Source: Fasciolopsis buskii (Eukaryota > Platyhelminthes > Trematoda > Plagiorchiida > Fasciolidae). Taken from it: a stretch of DNA of 64,000 nucleotides. Below the pieces are notes generated by a model, which worked only from the letters and a program-made list of their open reading frames with translations, ran no database searches and was not told the DNA's origin. Below are positions 37,125 to 50,074 of this stretch, one piece after another (within the stretch, counting starts at the first letter, position 1; each line of letters begins with the position of its first letter). The DNA lies in NCBI GenBank assembly GCA_008360955.1, contig LUCM01002402.1, positions 127,923-191,922 of the forward strand. The letters run 5' to 3'. The translations under genes were made by a program, and so were the position numbers.

Positions 37125-40100
37125 CTCACACAAAAAAATGAAGGGTAAAAGTAATTGACCGCTGATTCTTTTGTACTTGGATTCGTCAAACTAAGGCTAA
37201 ACGGCAAGACAGGAGTACACTTTGCAAGGAGATTAACACAATGAATCGCCTGCCGCTTGTGTGTTGAGTTGATCGGTATGTTTTGACTCTTTTTAATATT
37301 CTCAATTGTTACAGGTTATGTTGAAACGCATTTCATCTGGACTATCGATTCAGACATAAGTTTTCTGGGAAATAAGCAAACAATTCAAGCATCTTATTTC
37401 CTCGAAAATAAAATTCGGTCGGTTCAGCTATGAATGATTCGATCGAAGTTTTAAGTAAGTGAGCTTTATTAACTGCGAAACACTGCTCAATGATCCGATG
37501 AATTATAAGTGCACGGATGCACACTCCTCACGCGATTGCTAAGCACTTCTTATGGCTCAAACAAAGTCAAGGAAAACTGATCGACCTTTCAGATGCACAG
37601 AGGTTTCGATGGTTTAATGATCCTCTGAATGGTGACCATGAGTTGACACCGAAACAAATTTCTTTAAATTCAGTGGTTTAAATGGTTTTCACTGCACAAT
37701 TTGTTGCGTTATTGGCAGACTAACTGTTCAGCATGTGGGAATGTGGTGATCAATAAATCCGTGTACCTTTCATTGCACTGGCTCGCTGGCTGAACCAGCG
37801 CTGATTACGACCGAGCAGCACTCCTTTTTATCCTCTTTCTAAGCGATATCAAAATACATCTGTGGGATTAGTAAACGCAGTTGACCAACTGAAACAATAG
37901 CCGTGTATTTTTATTTGTCAAATGTGATTGCCGAAAGCGTACTTAGGAACCGAACTTGCAAAGCGTACCTGGAAACAAATGAAAGTGACAGGATGACAGG
38001 AACAAGGCACAATCATAATGGGCCTTCAAAACCCTTTTGGGAACTCATCTGATTGGAAGATCAGAACAAGCTGTTTTTCAGGACCCCTCCGGTTAATGGC
38101 CAAATTTTATCAGAAGTTCCGATTTGACGCACGAACATCAACACCACGGTAGTGTCTCCCAGGATGAAAATAAACTGTCATGCTCTTTACTTTTCATAAG
38201 TAGTTTTCATGGATATCCCAGGATAGGGACATTTCCGCGTTCATGTTGACGGGTGAATGTAGGGATGTCATTTCTATCTGCCTCGTTCAATAACTGACCA
38301 TTTGGGTAAAGTCGTATCGTTCCAGTCAAAACATAACGCTCTTCGTCGAAAAGCTGATAAACCCCTAGCGTACAATATTTAACCATTTCAGATGAGTATC
38401 TCTTAGAGAACGGCTTAAATACTTGCATTTGTGAAGCGGATGAGACAGTCTGTGTGCGTGTGTGTACGTTTCTACATCAGCCACATATCCCACCGAATTA
38501 CCGATACTGCTTACGGTCGACTTATTGATAGTTCAATTTCCGACTGCTGAATTGATTACTGCTGAGCACTCTGATGTCATATTGAGAGTGTACGGAATGG
38601 CAAAAAAATCTTTTGTTTCATTTCGTAGTCCTGCACTTTATGTCTCACAAAAAACAATGTTATTACCATTGGTTACGAAACAAATACCACCTGAGTACAA
38701 AGCTCAGTTATCGAAGCCGGATCAAAGCCGAACATGTTGAAAATCCCCGCACAGGTCCTAGAAAAAGTCTGCCATGATACAAAAGCTGTTCTAAATGTCT
38801 TCAGAAGTTAATTATATCGCACTATGGCAAAACCTTGATCTGATCCTTATTTATTCGAGATTCCTTCATCCAGGAAAGCAGCCGGTAAGCTCTACCGAAC
38901 TGCCCATTTTCACTGGTGACGTGAAAGCTGATGATGCAAACAATTCGGGCTAAATAACGACGTACCAAGCACAGATACCTTGACTACCTATAAGAGTACA
39001 ACAGTTGGCTTAATCGGCTTATTTTTTACCGTCGAAAATGTTTAACTTTTTTACCATTTCTGGGCCCATATGATCTATCTCTTGTTCATACTAGAAAAAA
39101 TATTCCGCGTGCAAATACAATTTAAATACCGTATCCATTACTGAAGGTTAGTGAATAATTAGTTTCCCAAAGTTGTTATTTAACTGAACTAACGTACGCA
39201 CACTAGACAGTACTCACAAATGTGAAACTGACAAATGAAATGAATCTAATGTTATATTCAACGGCTGTGAGGTGTTTTGCTCACGGGTCAGTAGTACAAT
39301 TCCAAGAGTCTGTGGGTTCAGTCCAATTTGCTAACTGTGTCGGTTAAATTTGTCAACAGGTTCCCAAATTTTCAGTTTCTCTAAGTGTAAATCCTTTTTT
39401 ACCAATATAATATGTGTGATGTAAGGTATGATAAGAATTTTAAAAGTATTGTCCCCAAGAACCAATATTTTCCTTCGAATAGCAGACCTTTTAGTGAAAA
39501 TGTTTGCTATTCAGTAAAAACAGTTCTATGATCTTTACCTTTCACTGAGTAGATATTTTTCATTAACAGATGCTGGTATTTCTATTTAGGTAGACAATAT
39601 AAAGTGTCAACGAATGCTTGCTTTTTCGCTGTCCGTAAAGTTTTGGTTAACCGATTTAGTTCGTGAACAATTTTTCAGCGCTAGCAAATTTGTTCGGTTG
39701 CATTCATGTTCCGACAATACCGATAATGATAACAATAAAGCCAGCAGCTGAAGGCAGAGTAAGAAGACTACTCACATCATTCATCGCGTCTACCTAGCTA
39801 CCCCATTCAGAATGCCAGTAACACTAAGTTAACTTCGAGTTTAAGTATCCCAACCTAATTAATGTTACACATAGATGCTAACATACGTCATCGTAGTTAT
39901 ATGAATCTCCAAGTTAACGATATATGGCATATTCCACTGGTGTTTTCATCATGCAAAAAACCGTGGAACCATGTTTACATGCATTTGCCTACAAATCAAT
40001 CTTTGGTTGGGGTGCTAAAGAAACTTCCAAATATCTCCATTTCTGCTGATTTTGGTTCACTTAAATTCAGAGAAAGATTTTCCGTGCACCATCGACTTGT

Positions 40101-40157
40101 AGATAATCAAATCGGTGCAAATTATCGTAAATCATTGGATCGCGTTTGAGTTTCACA

Positions 40158-40222
40158 CGTACACACACGTCCGCGTCCACGCAACCTCACGCACACATAC
40201 AAGCACATACACGTGCATGTGT
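40158..40222. repeat. Imperfect CA-rich simple repeat
   Basis: Alternating purine-pyrimidine text rich in ACAC, ACGC and GTGT. It is a simple-sequence stretch with potential to adopt Z-DNA. Confidence 0.6.
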
Positions 40223-40540
40223 ACATCAGACATGTTTGGAATCGGCGGCTATTGTACTATCACAGGAAAAATCAAAATGATTGGAAAAAATGCTTCAGAA
40301 GTCTGACAGACCCCAATGCACGTTACGTTCTGTAGAATGTTACTGCTTCACCACCGGGAAAGGGGTTCACAAATAAAACTTGGGAATGTGTTTCGGGGTT
40401 GGTAACATAATGAACTTCGTGTGCATATACTTACAAATACATAAAAAAGAACACGTGGAAACAAAGAGCCGACGACGACAATCATGCTGGCAATCTTAAC
40501 AACATCAATAACAACAGCAGTAGTATTGCTAATTATATTG

Positions 40541-40541
40541 A

Positions 40542-40576
<35 letters not shown>
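40541..40576. repeat. (TAG)n trinucleotide microsatellite, about 12 units
   Basis: A near-perfect run of TAG units in an intron of the TRPC-like gene, preceded by AAC/AGC-rich degenerate triplets. Confidence 0.9.
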
Positions 40577-41504
40577 ATGATAGTAGCAGAACTAAAAGAG
40601 ACCGGTACACCAGTGACCTAGCACGTGAGAGTGAATCGTATTTTGGCGGTCATCCGAATTCTTAAACTGCTGATTTTATCTTCCCTGATTTTCAAACACC
40701 GGCCACGAAGCACCACTTAGCTTTAGCATTGAATAAATCATAGAATGCCTCATGGTTTACGAATAGTGTAACTATGGGTGAGATTTATCGACACTTCAGA
40801 TCTTGAGATGCAAACTAGCGAATGAACAATATGCGAATGGTTACAGTTGGACAGCAACTCTCGAAACTATCGCGATAAGAACTGTGCCCTGAATTTCTTA
40901 CGCATCCAAGACTGACGTACACCAAATGATCCAATCGGACAGGTGTATGGTTAATCGACTTCCTGAACCTTTTGCCCATGCGCAAGCGGGAAATGAGGTT
41001 TTAAAGATTAAGCTTCTAAAACCCTACGTTTAAATTCGTCCTTGAACATTTGGGGTCAATGAAAATCAACAGGGAATCAAAATTCTGAAGATTTAATCGG
41101 TGCGAACTTTGTGGTTGGGAAGGGATTACAGTGACGGGAAATGAAAAAGAGGTTTAAGTTCATACATCTCCAGAAAAAGAATTGGCAGGGAGAAGTAAGA
41201 AGGGTAAAGAACGGGTAAGTCTTGTCGTTCAACAGTCATTTTTCATAATAAGCAACGGATTTCTCATCCAGCCTTGTTTTTCTCGAGGCGCTTCATTAAC
41301 CGCCCTTTTGACATGTTCTTGATTGACATGAGTGTAAAGGAGCATTTGCCATTGTTTAGACAAGAATCGGTCAGTTCATACTAACCCTACGAAGTATACT
41401 TCCACCGGAGTATTTGTCATGTATGATGTTAGAGAACACGCTCAGCAACCACAATGCTACAAGGACGATAGGATAAGCACAATTTGAAAGAAAACTGACG
41501 GGTG

Positions 41505-41556
41505 GAAAGACAGGTAAACAGACGGACAGACAGACAGGCAGAGAGACAGACAAACC
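41505..41556. repeat. ACAG-rich microsatellite, interrupted
   Basis: Tandem ACAG/ACGG units lie immediately 3' (minus sense) of the exon at 41670-41581. This may explain why the surrounding ORFs appear long and Cys/Val/Leu-rich. Confidence 0.75.
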
Positions 41557-41580
41557 AAGGGGCGGAATAAGTCGGCTTAC

Positions 41581-41670
41581 CGACAAATTGCACTGCCTGC
41601 TGTGCATCGCTGTACATGGGCATAAGATTGTCTTCTCCTCGTAGACAAAGTGTTTCCTTACATTTTTCGG
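41581..41670 (-). CDS. TRPC-like channel gene, candidate 90-nt exon
   Basis: The acceptor TTTTCACTGTCACAG and donor GTAAGC (41580-41575) enclose 90 bases, phase 1 at both ends. The frame reads AEKCKETLCLRGEDNLMPMY, then SDAQQAVQFV. It joins in frame to the 36-nt exon upstream (giving HEVKAEKCKE) and to the 36252 exon downstream (giving QFVDADDVP). The splice sites are strong and the phases fit on both sides. The sequence has no family match that I know, and conventional TRPC channels have a different segment at this point, so it may be a lineage-specific insert or a cassette exon. Confidence 0.6.
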
Positions 41671-42096
41671 CTGTGACAGTGAAAAGAAGACAAAAAGTGA
41701 AAAGATTCACATTGTTTCATATGAATTTTTAAGCACACAAATTTACGGTGTTTTTTCTAATTTCCGGATGCAAATGTCCCTGTATCACGTTATACCAAAG
41801 GATGGCGAAATTACGTCTGATCCTTTCTAAAGTGCATGCAAGGTCTCGTGTCAACACATTTGAGAAGCACATTCCACTGCCTATCTCCGTTCGAATGCAC
41901 ACATTTGAGCCCGGTTCTAAACTCACCGTAAAGGTTAATAACAGCAATAAATAGTTGTTGGTTGATTGACAAACGCAAGCCCGTTTATTCGATTCCTGTA
42001 CGCACGGACTCGAATCTATTTGTGCCGAGCAGGAACAAAACGGAAGCTTATCCGACTATATTGACTCGTCAGTTTGAGCATCTTAATAAACATTAC

Positions 42097-42132
42097 CCTT
42101 GACTTCGTGGAAGGAGTTTTCCTCGGTCATTT
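42097..42132 (-). CDS. TRPC-like channel gene, 36-nt microexon with conserved C-terminal motif
   Basis: Thirty-six bases between the AG at 42134-42133 and the donor GTAATG, phase 1 at both ends, encode EMTEENSFHEVK. Joined to the exon at 60052-59929 the protein reads YLFKMERENDADEMTEEN, then SFHEVK. This follows the TRPC C-terminal pattern in which a conserved 'LVRRY' helix is followed within some 20 residues by 'VTEDDINEVK'. That fit across an 18-kb intron, with matching splice phase, is the main evidence. The acceptor context (GTACCAGGTAG) is poor in pyrimidines. An AG four bases further upstream would not keep the frame. Confidence 0.65.
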
Positions 42133-45100
42133 CTACCTGGTACGAATTGCATGTATCCCAGACAGTAGTCGATAAATGGAGATTATCTAATTGAAGAGCG
42201 TGCATAGCCACCTAGGAAAATCCATCTTCTTTTCAGTCGTTCACGGTTTAACAGCGGTTTGACAGATCTGATTGTAAAAGTGCGTGAAGCTAAAGTTTGT
42301 TTGTCCTTTTTACATTGTCGGATTGACAAGCGAGTCAGTGATCATTTGGTGGCCTTTAGAGGCACACTGTTAAACACTAACTTGGGCATTTTAGGCACCA
42401 AATGCCTTCACTTAACAAATTGTGCATTGTCAAGAGCTCCATCAACAAGGAGGCTACCCACTGAAGCCTTTTGTTTGAAGAAAAATTTAGGGGAAGTTCA
42501 ACCGCAAAAAATTCATCGTGGACAGAAATTGTGCAAATCTGAGTGAGTAAACTGAACAAATCTAAAAGGTTTTTCCCGAATTTGCACGGTGGAATTCTCT
42601 TATCGTGATTTTGCGCAAACTTCAATCGGAAAGCCACGGCTTACGAAGCCTGTTGTATGCAAAAGTTTGCCTAGTGGTAAATTTCAGAGAGTTTCAATGA
42701 TAAAAATGCAATCGAAAATTCAGCAACAACGAACACTAACGATTGTGTGAAGTGCTATACACGAATGCTATGAAGATCATGACCAGGGGACAAGCCACTA
42801 GGAAGAACACTGTCGAACAGTAATCGAATTTTAGAAATTACCTTTACTTATCGTAAACTGTCGAATCTACCCATGTCAAAACGCACTGGCAATTACTGCA
42901 GGTTCCGTGCTCAGCATGGTGACACAAGTACATGTTCCGTAATGGTCATATCTATTGCATGATAAAGGCGCATTATAGTCAGTGGAATGAAAATAGTCCT
43001 ACGTGGATCTGTCCGAAAAAGCCTTCACCAGGGTAAAGTGTGGGGAAAATCCCCTGTACCAGACAAAGTGGAAGAGTGAATTAGTGCATCGGACGTGAAC
43101 TCTGCAGTGGCAAGTAAAACAGGGAGAGTAACGACAATGGGGGCATACGAAAAATTTGTCTTTTGGGCTATTCTGCTGTCTCGTGGTCGTAGTGACTTAC
43201 ATGTTCAACACACTCGATTTGTGAATTTTGATGACTTTGAGTGGCCCCAGAAATACAAAAGACAGCGGTCAGACAAATGCTAAATACATAACTTATTCTT
43301 TGGCCGTATACCTTGATTGAAATGAAATGCCAGCTGACGTTGAGTTGGTCGACCGAATTCATATGACAAATACTCATCCAGTCGTGAATGAAACGGAATA
43401 AGTAAGCCAGTCTTTTTCGGTCAGTGTGAATGGAAAAAAGGACGGGTACTGGATTGTGCTTGTAATCCCGTCTAGTCGATGATCAACATAAAAAGTTCAC
43501 TGAACAATAAACAAAAACACTAAAAAGCGGAACCTGTAGTCTGCGAGGTGTAATAGTAAAACAAGACATACTATTCGGTACGTTTTTAGTCAATTTCTGA
43601 GTCTTGGTAGTCCGGTTCAAATACGTATTTTATCCAAATGTCCATAAGTTGTCGATCAGTTCACTCAAAAGTGCCACTTGCGGGCTCAAAAAGAACTCCT
43701 CCAACTCTTCAACGTGGCATCGACTGTGGAAAAGCGTTTATTTCTAACAGGCTATCAACTGCTAATATTGTACTTTGTTCCAAACTTGAAAGGTAATTTC
43801 TTCAACAGGATCACGGCCAGTGCAGTGTTCCCGTTTTGGGTTAGTTGGTTTGTTCATTTACGGAAGGAGGGAAGATCTAGATATATTTATTTCTTCTACC
43901 AACCAATACTAAAGTACCATGCATTTTCCAGTTTTAATCATTTTGAATAAGCTTTTACGTGTTTCCTTGTCACAGTGGCCTGTTTGATAAATTCCACTTC
44001 AGAAGGAAGACTGTCGATCGACCATAGGATTCTGCAGCCAGTACCATGAAACCAGATTAGGTTGTTGTTTGGTTCATCCCCCTTTGAACGAAATATAAAT
44101 TGCTTGTCTCTCGTTCGTCCTTGATACTGTATTTTTTATTTGCTCACATTTCGGCGAGCTATTCGCGAAAAACGATTAATAAGATGCATCAACATATATA
44201 TACGAATGGGTCTGTTTGAATTAACACAAGTAATCTTCACTCTTACTACTGAAATTTACAGACCATCAGGTAGATAACATATCCTTCGAGGTGGTCGCTG
44301 AGTACAGTTGATTCAATTAGGGCTGCTCGTATTGAACATCCAGTGCTAGTACAAGCGGTGATTACGAACTTGCGCAAACCGTTCCTTTGCTCTCAGAAAT
44401 AATGCGCGAATTTCCTCTTTCAGCTATGCTCTCTTGTTAAGACGGATTCAAAAATGGGGTGATCGAGCACCGTAAATGTTGTCCAGAAACCGAAAATGAA
44501 CATACATGTGCATCCAACCCAAGCATAATGCACTTTACTTGACTGATGCCCTATTCGATTACTTTGTATTCATCAATCTACAAGTCATTCCGGATTCTTT
44601 TGCATACTTCTACATTGTTGGTTATTTGCCTTCATTTACATATACAGAAATACCTGTGTATATGCATAAACGTGTCAGAATCTCTTTTAGACGACAGGCA
44701 TGTGAACAATCAGGAGTCCATTTGGGGATGACACTTGTAGTCGGTGCTTTTTTCAAACTGGAAGTGCCTGGTGAATGACAATTTCCGCGAAACTAGTCAT
44801 ATGCTAGCGGAATTTCTTCTTCGATCGCCTGCATACTACTGATTGGAAATATACCTGCATGCTAGTAAGCCAAGTGAGTGAGTTATTGATCAATGGCACG
44901 TTCCGATTCGTTTTCATCCACAATGTCTTGCCGAAGATTTTCAATGAATTCAAACTAAACATTCGCCAACTGTAGTCGAACTATTTTGTCCGCGAAATGT
45001 GCCATTTAGAACTTCACGAGGTCGACCTCAGTAAACAAACGCATGGACCTTATTTTATCCACTTTATTTCAGTTTTCATCAACTGAACGAAATTAAGCTG

Positions 45101-45899
45101 TATAGTTCCATCGATTTTTAGGCAGAATAATGCAGGACGTTGTGAACTGTTTTGGTTGTTTCATCAGAGGATAAAACATGAGGCGACGATCTTTCGATAC
45201 TTTCTATTCGATAATAAAACCGACGCGTTTCGCAGGCGATAAAACTTGGTGTAACACTGTTCCATTAATTCGATTTTGGAGGGCAAATAGTCACAAATGG
45301 CTGTGCGTTAAACCATGTGAAAGTGGAGAAGTCACCCAGCGGAATAACGATGTACCATTTTAACCTTGGAGTTCGTCTGTCTTATGCTTCCCAGACGGTA
45401 AGCATGAGAGTAGAAAATGTGTTTTAGGCCCTCATTCACTTTTATGGAGTTTCATGTTTGGCTGTAGCGTAGCAAGTACGCACTGCCCAGGACTACCAAC
45501 AACAAAAGACATGCACTGGTGGCCTCCATTCGTGAGTGTTAAGAGTTGACATTGTTTTCACACTTTCTTTGCACGTCACTTGTGACATCAGAATTATGTA
45601 GAAATCAGCCGTGTATTCTTCACTGAATTAGAATCCGTTTCGTTTACAACATGTTGTCCTTCGTACTTTCACATTTATTCGGTAATGAATCAATTTAACA
45701 TTCGGTTACCTGAAACTGCAGTTGACTTAAGTCACAACTGATAAGAGACGGAAAGCGCCTATTGTCGAACCAATCCAATAGCGTATCATTCAGCAAGAAA
45801 ATTTATCCCGATTTCTGGTCCATGCAGTACTGCTAGAAACCATCCAATTGAATCTCTTTAACTATGAACCAGTCTTCATTTCCGGTTAAAATCATAAAC

Positions 45900-46124
45900 C
45901 TGTCATGAAATTCAAATCGGTGGCCCACTGAACTGGGCCGCGACAGTATGGCTCCGATATTTTTTCTCCTGTTCCATGCCAGTTTCTCGATTTTCTTTCA
46001 ACTTTTGCAAGCTGACTTGATCGTATTGATCCTACTTGGGGTGCACGGTCAGCACTAGTTGTCCGCTTTCGAAAGTGACCACTATCGAGTACCTGAGAGT
46101 TCTGAACCTGTGTCTGTCTGGGCA
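45900..46124 (-). CDS. Candidate 225-nt cassette exon, unknown product
   Basis: A minus-strand open segment between AACTCACTCAATAG and the donor GTTTATGA, phase 1 at both ends, so it could be included in the TRPC-like transcript without shifting the frame. The frame has LDSGHFRKRTTSADRAP, with a basophilic-kinase-type RKRTTS site, then SIRSSQLAKVERKSRNWHG and PVQWATDLNF. There is no domain match. Against it: the acceptor is weak in pyrimidines and the length is within what chance open frames reach here. Confidence 0.3.
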
Positions 46125-46590
46125 CTATTGAGTGAGTTTGTATGTGTGTGTGGCCTACAATTTATCATGCGCCGTTGACAGTTACGCCAGCTTTTTGGAG
46201 CATGGGTTGTTCAGACCACGAACAATTGAGTTTCTGACAGGAAATCTAAGCCTGTCATATTCATTCTTTTCGACAGTCCTTGATGCGTGGTCATTTTGAA
46301 GAGAATGGACCCAGAGTGTCTGATTTGTTGTCCCCTGTCTTTGTGAGCATGAGAGTTAGGTCTCATTATCTATCATGAAGTGTCGGGTCAGTCAACTTAA
46401 AAATCTCAAAAGCCATTGTTTTATTCATTCCGAGTTTATTTTCCCTTGTTCGTTAAACAGATAATTGAACCGATTCGTAATTTTACCATTAAGAAATGAG
46501 GAAAATTTGCATTCACTTAAAAAAGTTTAACTTTAAATCTAAGATAAAATGATTTCTCTTTGTTTATTCATTCCTTACTAACTTCTGCGT

Positions 46591-46627
46591 TCATCCATCC
46601 ATCCATCCATCCATCCATCCATCCATC
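46591..46627. repeat. (ATCC)n tetranucleotide microsatellite
   Basis: About nine near-perfect ATCC units, followed at 46647-46660 by a short CA run. Confidence 0.9.
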
Positions 46628-47026
46628 TATATACTTAGACAGGCCTACACACACACACACTACGTCTTGTCCCGGTGAGATCGTGTCTAGTTCGAAGGGG
46701 GCGCGCTAAATTATGCCGTGGACGAGATGCAAAAGGCGAAAACTTATTCGTGTGACTTTAAACCTGCCCGAATATTTTATTGGTGGAACGAAAAATTCAG
46801 CTTTTGTCATCTAACCAAATAATGACTGGAAAAACTAGTTTATTGCCGCCCGTCAGTAAATCACGTCTCCCATCTGTCCGATACGTATAATCCACTTCAA
46901 AAATTTTCCGTAACTGGCTTTTTCCACATCCGTTTACTCGTTATTTATTTGGTCAGAATGAAAAAGTAGTCAGTTTCTTTTAATTTATCAATATATGGAT
47001 ATTTGCTGAGAGGTTAATACGTTTAC

Positions 47027-47256
47027 TTGTGGTTCAGCAACTCTGCTCTTAGTCTGGCCAGTTACTGCGACAGAAATTTCTCTAGCGACGGCGAATGGAA
47101 TGTTTGTACTAAAAGTGCTTACGCTAACTTTGGTGATTTTACCACGCACCATCGTAAAACTATACAACTCTTCCCACGATAGACCAATTTCTCCAGACAA
47201 TGGATCAAATTTTTTCACAGATATTTGCAAAGATATCACACTCTCTTCTGTGGGCG
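47027..47256 (-). CDS. Isolated FN3-like exon inside the TRPC-like intron
   Basis: From the AG at 47258-47257 the frame opens in phase 1 like the other FN3 exons: APTEESVISLQISV, then SGEIGLSWEEL with the strand-B Trp, and AREISVAVTGQTKSRVAEP. The last part parallels VVTVTGQSAHGKGP in the exon at 9688-9407. The domain is recognisable, but the only donor-like sites near its end (GTAAAC after 47027, or GTATTA six bases on) leave phase 0, not phase 1, and the acceptor lacks a pyrimidine tract. It is either a seventh exon of the FN3 gene with altered splicing, or a duplicated exon that has become a relic. Confidence 0.55.
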
Positions 47257-48021
47257 CTTACAATCGCAAAGCTTTTACCGGTCATATTCCCTTCATTCTA
47301 ACTAAGCTTGAATACCATATCCTACGCTGTCCCCCTTCATCTGAGCAAAGAAATGCACTAAAATATCTTTAGGCAACACAAGGCATCTCATTAGGTTGTT
47401 GGAATTCCCGTGGGCACTGATAAAAGACGACTAATTCATGTTTGTATGGCTGTGGCTGCCTAAAACACTCGCGAAAATCATCTGGTCGACAGTCCGATTA
47501 CATGTTTTCAATGATAAATGCCAACCAAAAACCTCAAATTATTAGATGAACTACGTAATTTCAGCGCCAATTGTTAGAATCCTTGGTCTTTATCCGCAAG
47601 TCTTTCCAAAGCATTTTTGCTGCGCATTTCTGCGCTGTAAAGGAATTGTCAATAGCACTCGTCAACCAAAGAGCAAAATGACGAGGTAGCTGAGTTAGGT
47701 TGGAACCTAAGAAGTGATTTTCATTGTTGAGTGAACGGTTAATTTAAATTCTAAATAATTATGGAAGATAGTTTCACCTTCCTCGTTCTTCTTCAAATGC
47801 TTGTTCAATTTATTTACACCCGGAGTGATGCTGAGTCCAAGTGCAGTATAGGAATTCCCGGAAATTAGATCAGTGTGGAGTGATTTGTCAAAGATTTTAC
47901 TCTTTGTTGTATTGAATTATGCTAGATCAATGAACAGAATGAATTTTCCAAATGAACAGCTAGTTGCAAACAGATGTACCACGTCAGATTTCCCATACAA
48001 ACGTGAAATCACAAGAGCAAT

Positions 48022-48641
48022 TCAGAAAAAGTCTTTTTTAATTTTGACAGTAAACTGTTGATTTGTTTCAACATTGATTTCGTATGAACGGTTTTCCCGT
48101 TGCACGATTTCAGTGTATGATCGTCGATTCCGGTGGTTCTCGGACAAAAACATATAGATTTGAGAATAAAAAATTAGAATCCATGCCGAGTGGAACCACA
48201 CAGGGTTTTTTTTCTCTAATTGTGATTGCTGTTTTGCCCCCTTAACTAGCCATTTCACAGACCACAAATATGTGTTCGCAGTTTCGATAGAGGCGGATCG
48301 GAACCAGGAAGTACGGACAACCTGATGCACAATGATGTAATGCGCAAGAAGAATGTCACTTTTAGTGGTGAACGGTAGTTTTTTTAGCAGATAGCCGAAC
48401 GTTTCGCTCTTACGCTTCATTCAAAGCAGTTAAATTTCCCGTAATTCCTTTCACGTTGCTCCAAATTTCCAAGGCCTATTAAACTTCTCAGTTTCTTGTT
48501 TCTCCACGGGATCAGAAGCAAACGAAAACAGTTCCGCATCACGACGTCCTCCTCTCTACTCGTATTCTTTAAAGTGTGAATGTTTAATTCACAATAATAA
48601 TCGAAAGATTCTTTGTTCATCCATCGATCAAAAGTGGTCAA
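48022..48641 (-). other. Two adjoining unassigned minus-strand open frames
   Basis: A frame of 74 codons (48641-48417) overlaps the start of one of 132 codons (48420-48022) in an ATGA-type arrangement. Content is ordinary (NCFRLLLIPWRNKKLRSLIG; then LLKKLPFTTKSDILLAHYII) with no motif that I recognise. It could be repeat debris. It is among the longest unexplained open stretches in the window. Confidence 0.2.
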
Positions 48642-50074
48642 ATTGAACTTTCACTTTAACTAACAAGTGCAGTTCATGTACCAGACAACTAGGGACATTT
48701 AGCAATGGTTGGTATCCGTGTCAAGATTAAGTGTTACCGACTAATTTTAGCACTGTTGTCATAGGCGAATTGCTCATACACTGTTCAGTACAAACTGTCC
48801 GGTTAGTGTTACGTATGTTGTTGGCAAAGTGTGAAATACAGGCCAATGATTTTATTTAACTTTCGACTTTAAGTCGGTACCATGAGGGATTTTATTCAGC
48901 ATTGCCGTGCAAACCAATGGTGAATCGCAATAATCCGTGAACAGACCTTTAGTTTAGCCCAAAGCTCAAGTTTTTCGACTGACAATCGTTCGTCGTCCAG
49001 GGTTAGACTGGCGATCCGGTTGCGGCGGATATGGACTGTTAGTGGTTCCGAACGAAGGTAAAACAACTGTATAATCCCTTCCATGTGATGAGTTGTACAC
49101 TGATACCCCAAGGTCAATATTTGTTTTTGTTAATACTAGAGTTTTAACTTAATTCCGCTGGAAGTTTTATTTTGACACATCCACCGACGAGTACTGCGTA
49201 TCTTTCCATTAATCATCGCATATTCCTCTCCCCAGTTTTGTCTGGCATTGCACACTTTACCTGCGTGAAGATATCCCCAGAAATTTCATTATGCAACATG
49301 CATCTTTTTCATTTCAAACGGTAGCAGAATGCAATCATTAATCATCAGCTTCCCGAGAATAACAAAGCTAAGCTGTTGAAATGTGGATCGTTTGAAATAA
49401 GGAAGAGGAAGCATATCATGTATTCTGTACTCTACGTAAACTTGGAAGAAGAATCATAATAGGTAAAAACTGATGGCACACACCTAGACATTCGGGTACC
49501 TCGTTTTTCATTGCTTATTTTACGCTTGCATAATATTTTACCAATTTTCTCTGTCGATAAAACTATAGGACCATAAAGAGTTTCTGAGTCACCTCAAATT
49601 AACTGATGATACTGTCATTGTGGCAAACATTGATCAACTGCAAGATTATAAATTTTGGTTTTCGAGTAGTTAGTTCTGTTGCGTGTGTGACATGAAACTT
49701 GAAATTTTTTCGCCATCAACAGACTTTTTAAACCTATTTTTCTTAAAATTTCAAAAACCGCGAAACAGTTTCGAGCTCTCTAAGTCAAATGTGAAATGCC
49801 ATTGAACTGCTGAGCAAGGCGACCTGGAGATTGTTGTTAACCAACTCTCGAACCTACCGTGAGCTACAACGTTGGTTTCGGTTAGAAAAAAAAGAGGAAA
49901 TGACGGCTTATAACTGTACATGGGTGGTCGTAGCTTAACCGGATGAGCAGAAAATACCTTTTTTCACTTACTCCTAGGCGACGGCTCGTTCAGTTCTTTT
50001 GCTCCGTTTCCTTAGTTCACTTGGTTCGATCTGTTCTCTTCGATTTTCAAGTGAAGTGCTGCAGTAAGACGTTA

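Larger units (their letters stand above)
37125..41580 (-). other. Intron of the TRPC-like gene with microsatellites
   Basis: A 4.5-kb intron. It contains a TAG repeat at 40541-40576, a CA/CG-rich patch at about 40158-40222 and a weak tRNA-like box B at 39312-39324. A minus-strand frame at 38207-38428 reads protein-like but lacks fitting splice sites. Confidence 0.5.

Noticed and set aside
38207..38428. Minus-strand frame (DEERYVLTGTIRLYPNGQLL) as a TRPC-like exon
   Set aside because: It reads protein-like but has no strong acceptor, and its likely donor does not give the needed phase.
39262..39330. Another tRNA-like SINE head at a GGGTTCAGTCC box B
   Set aside because: Box A is not recognisable and the family tail is absent.
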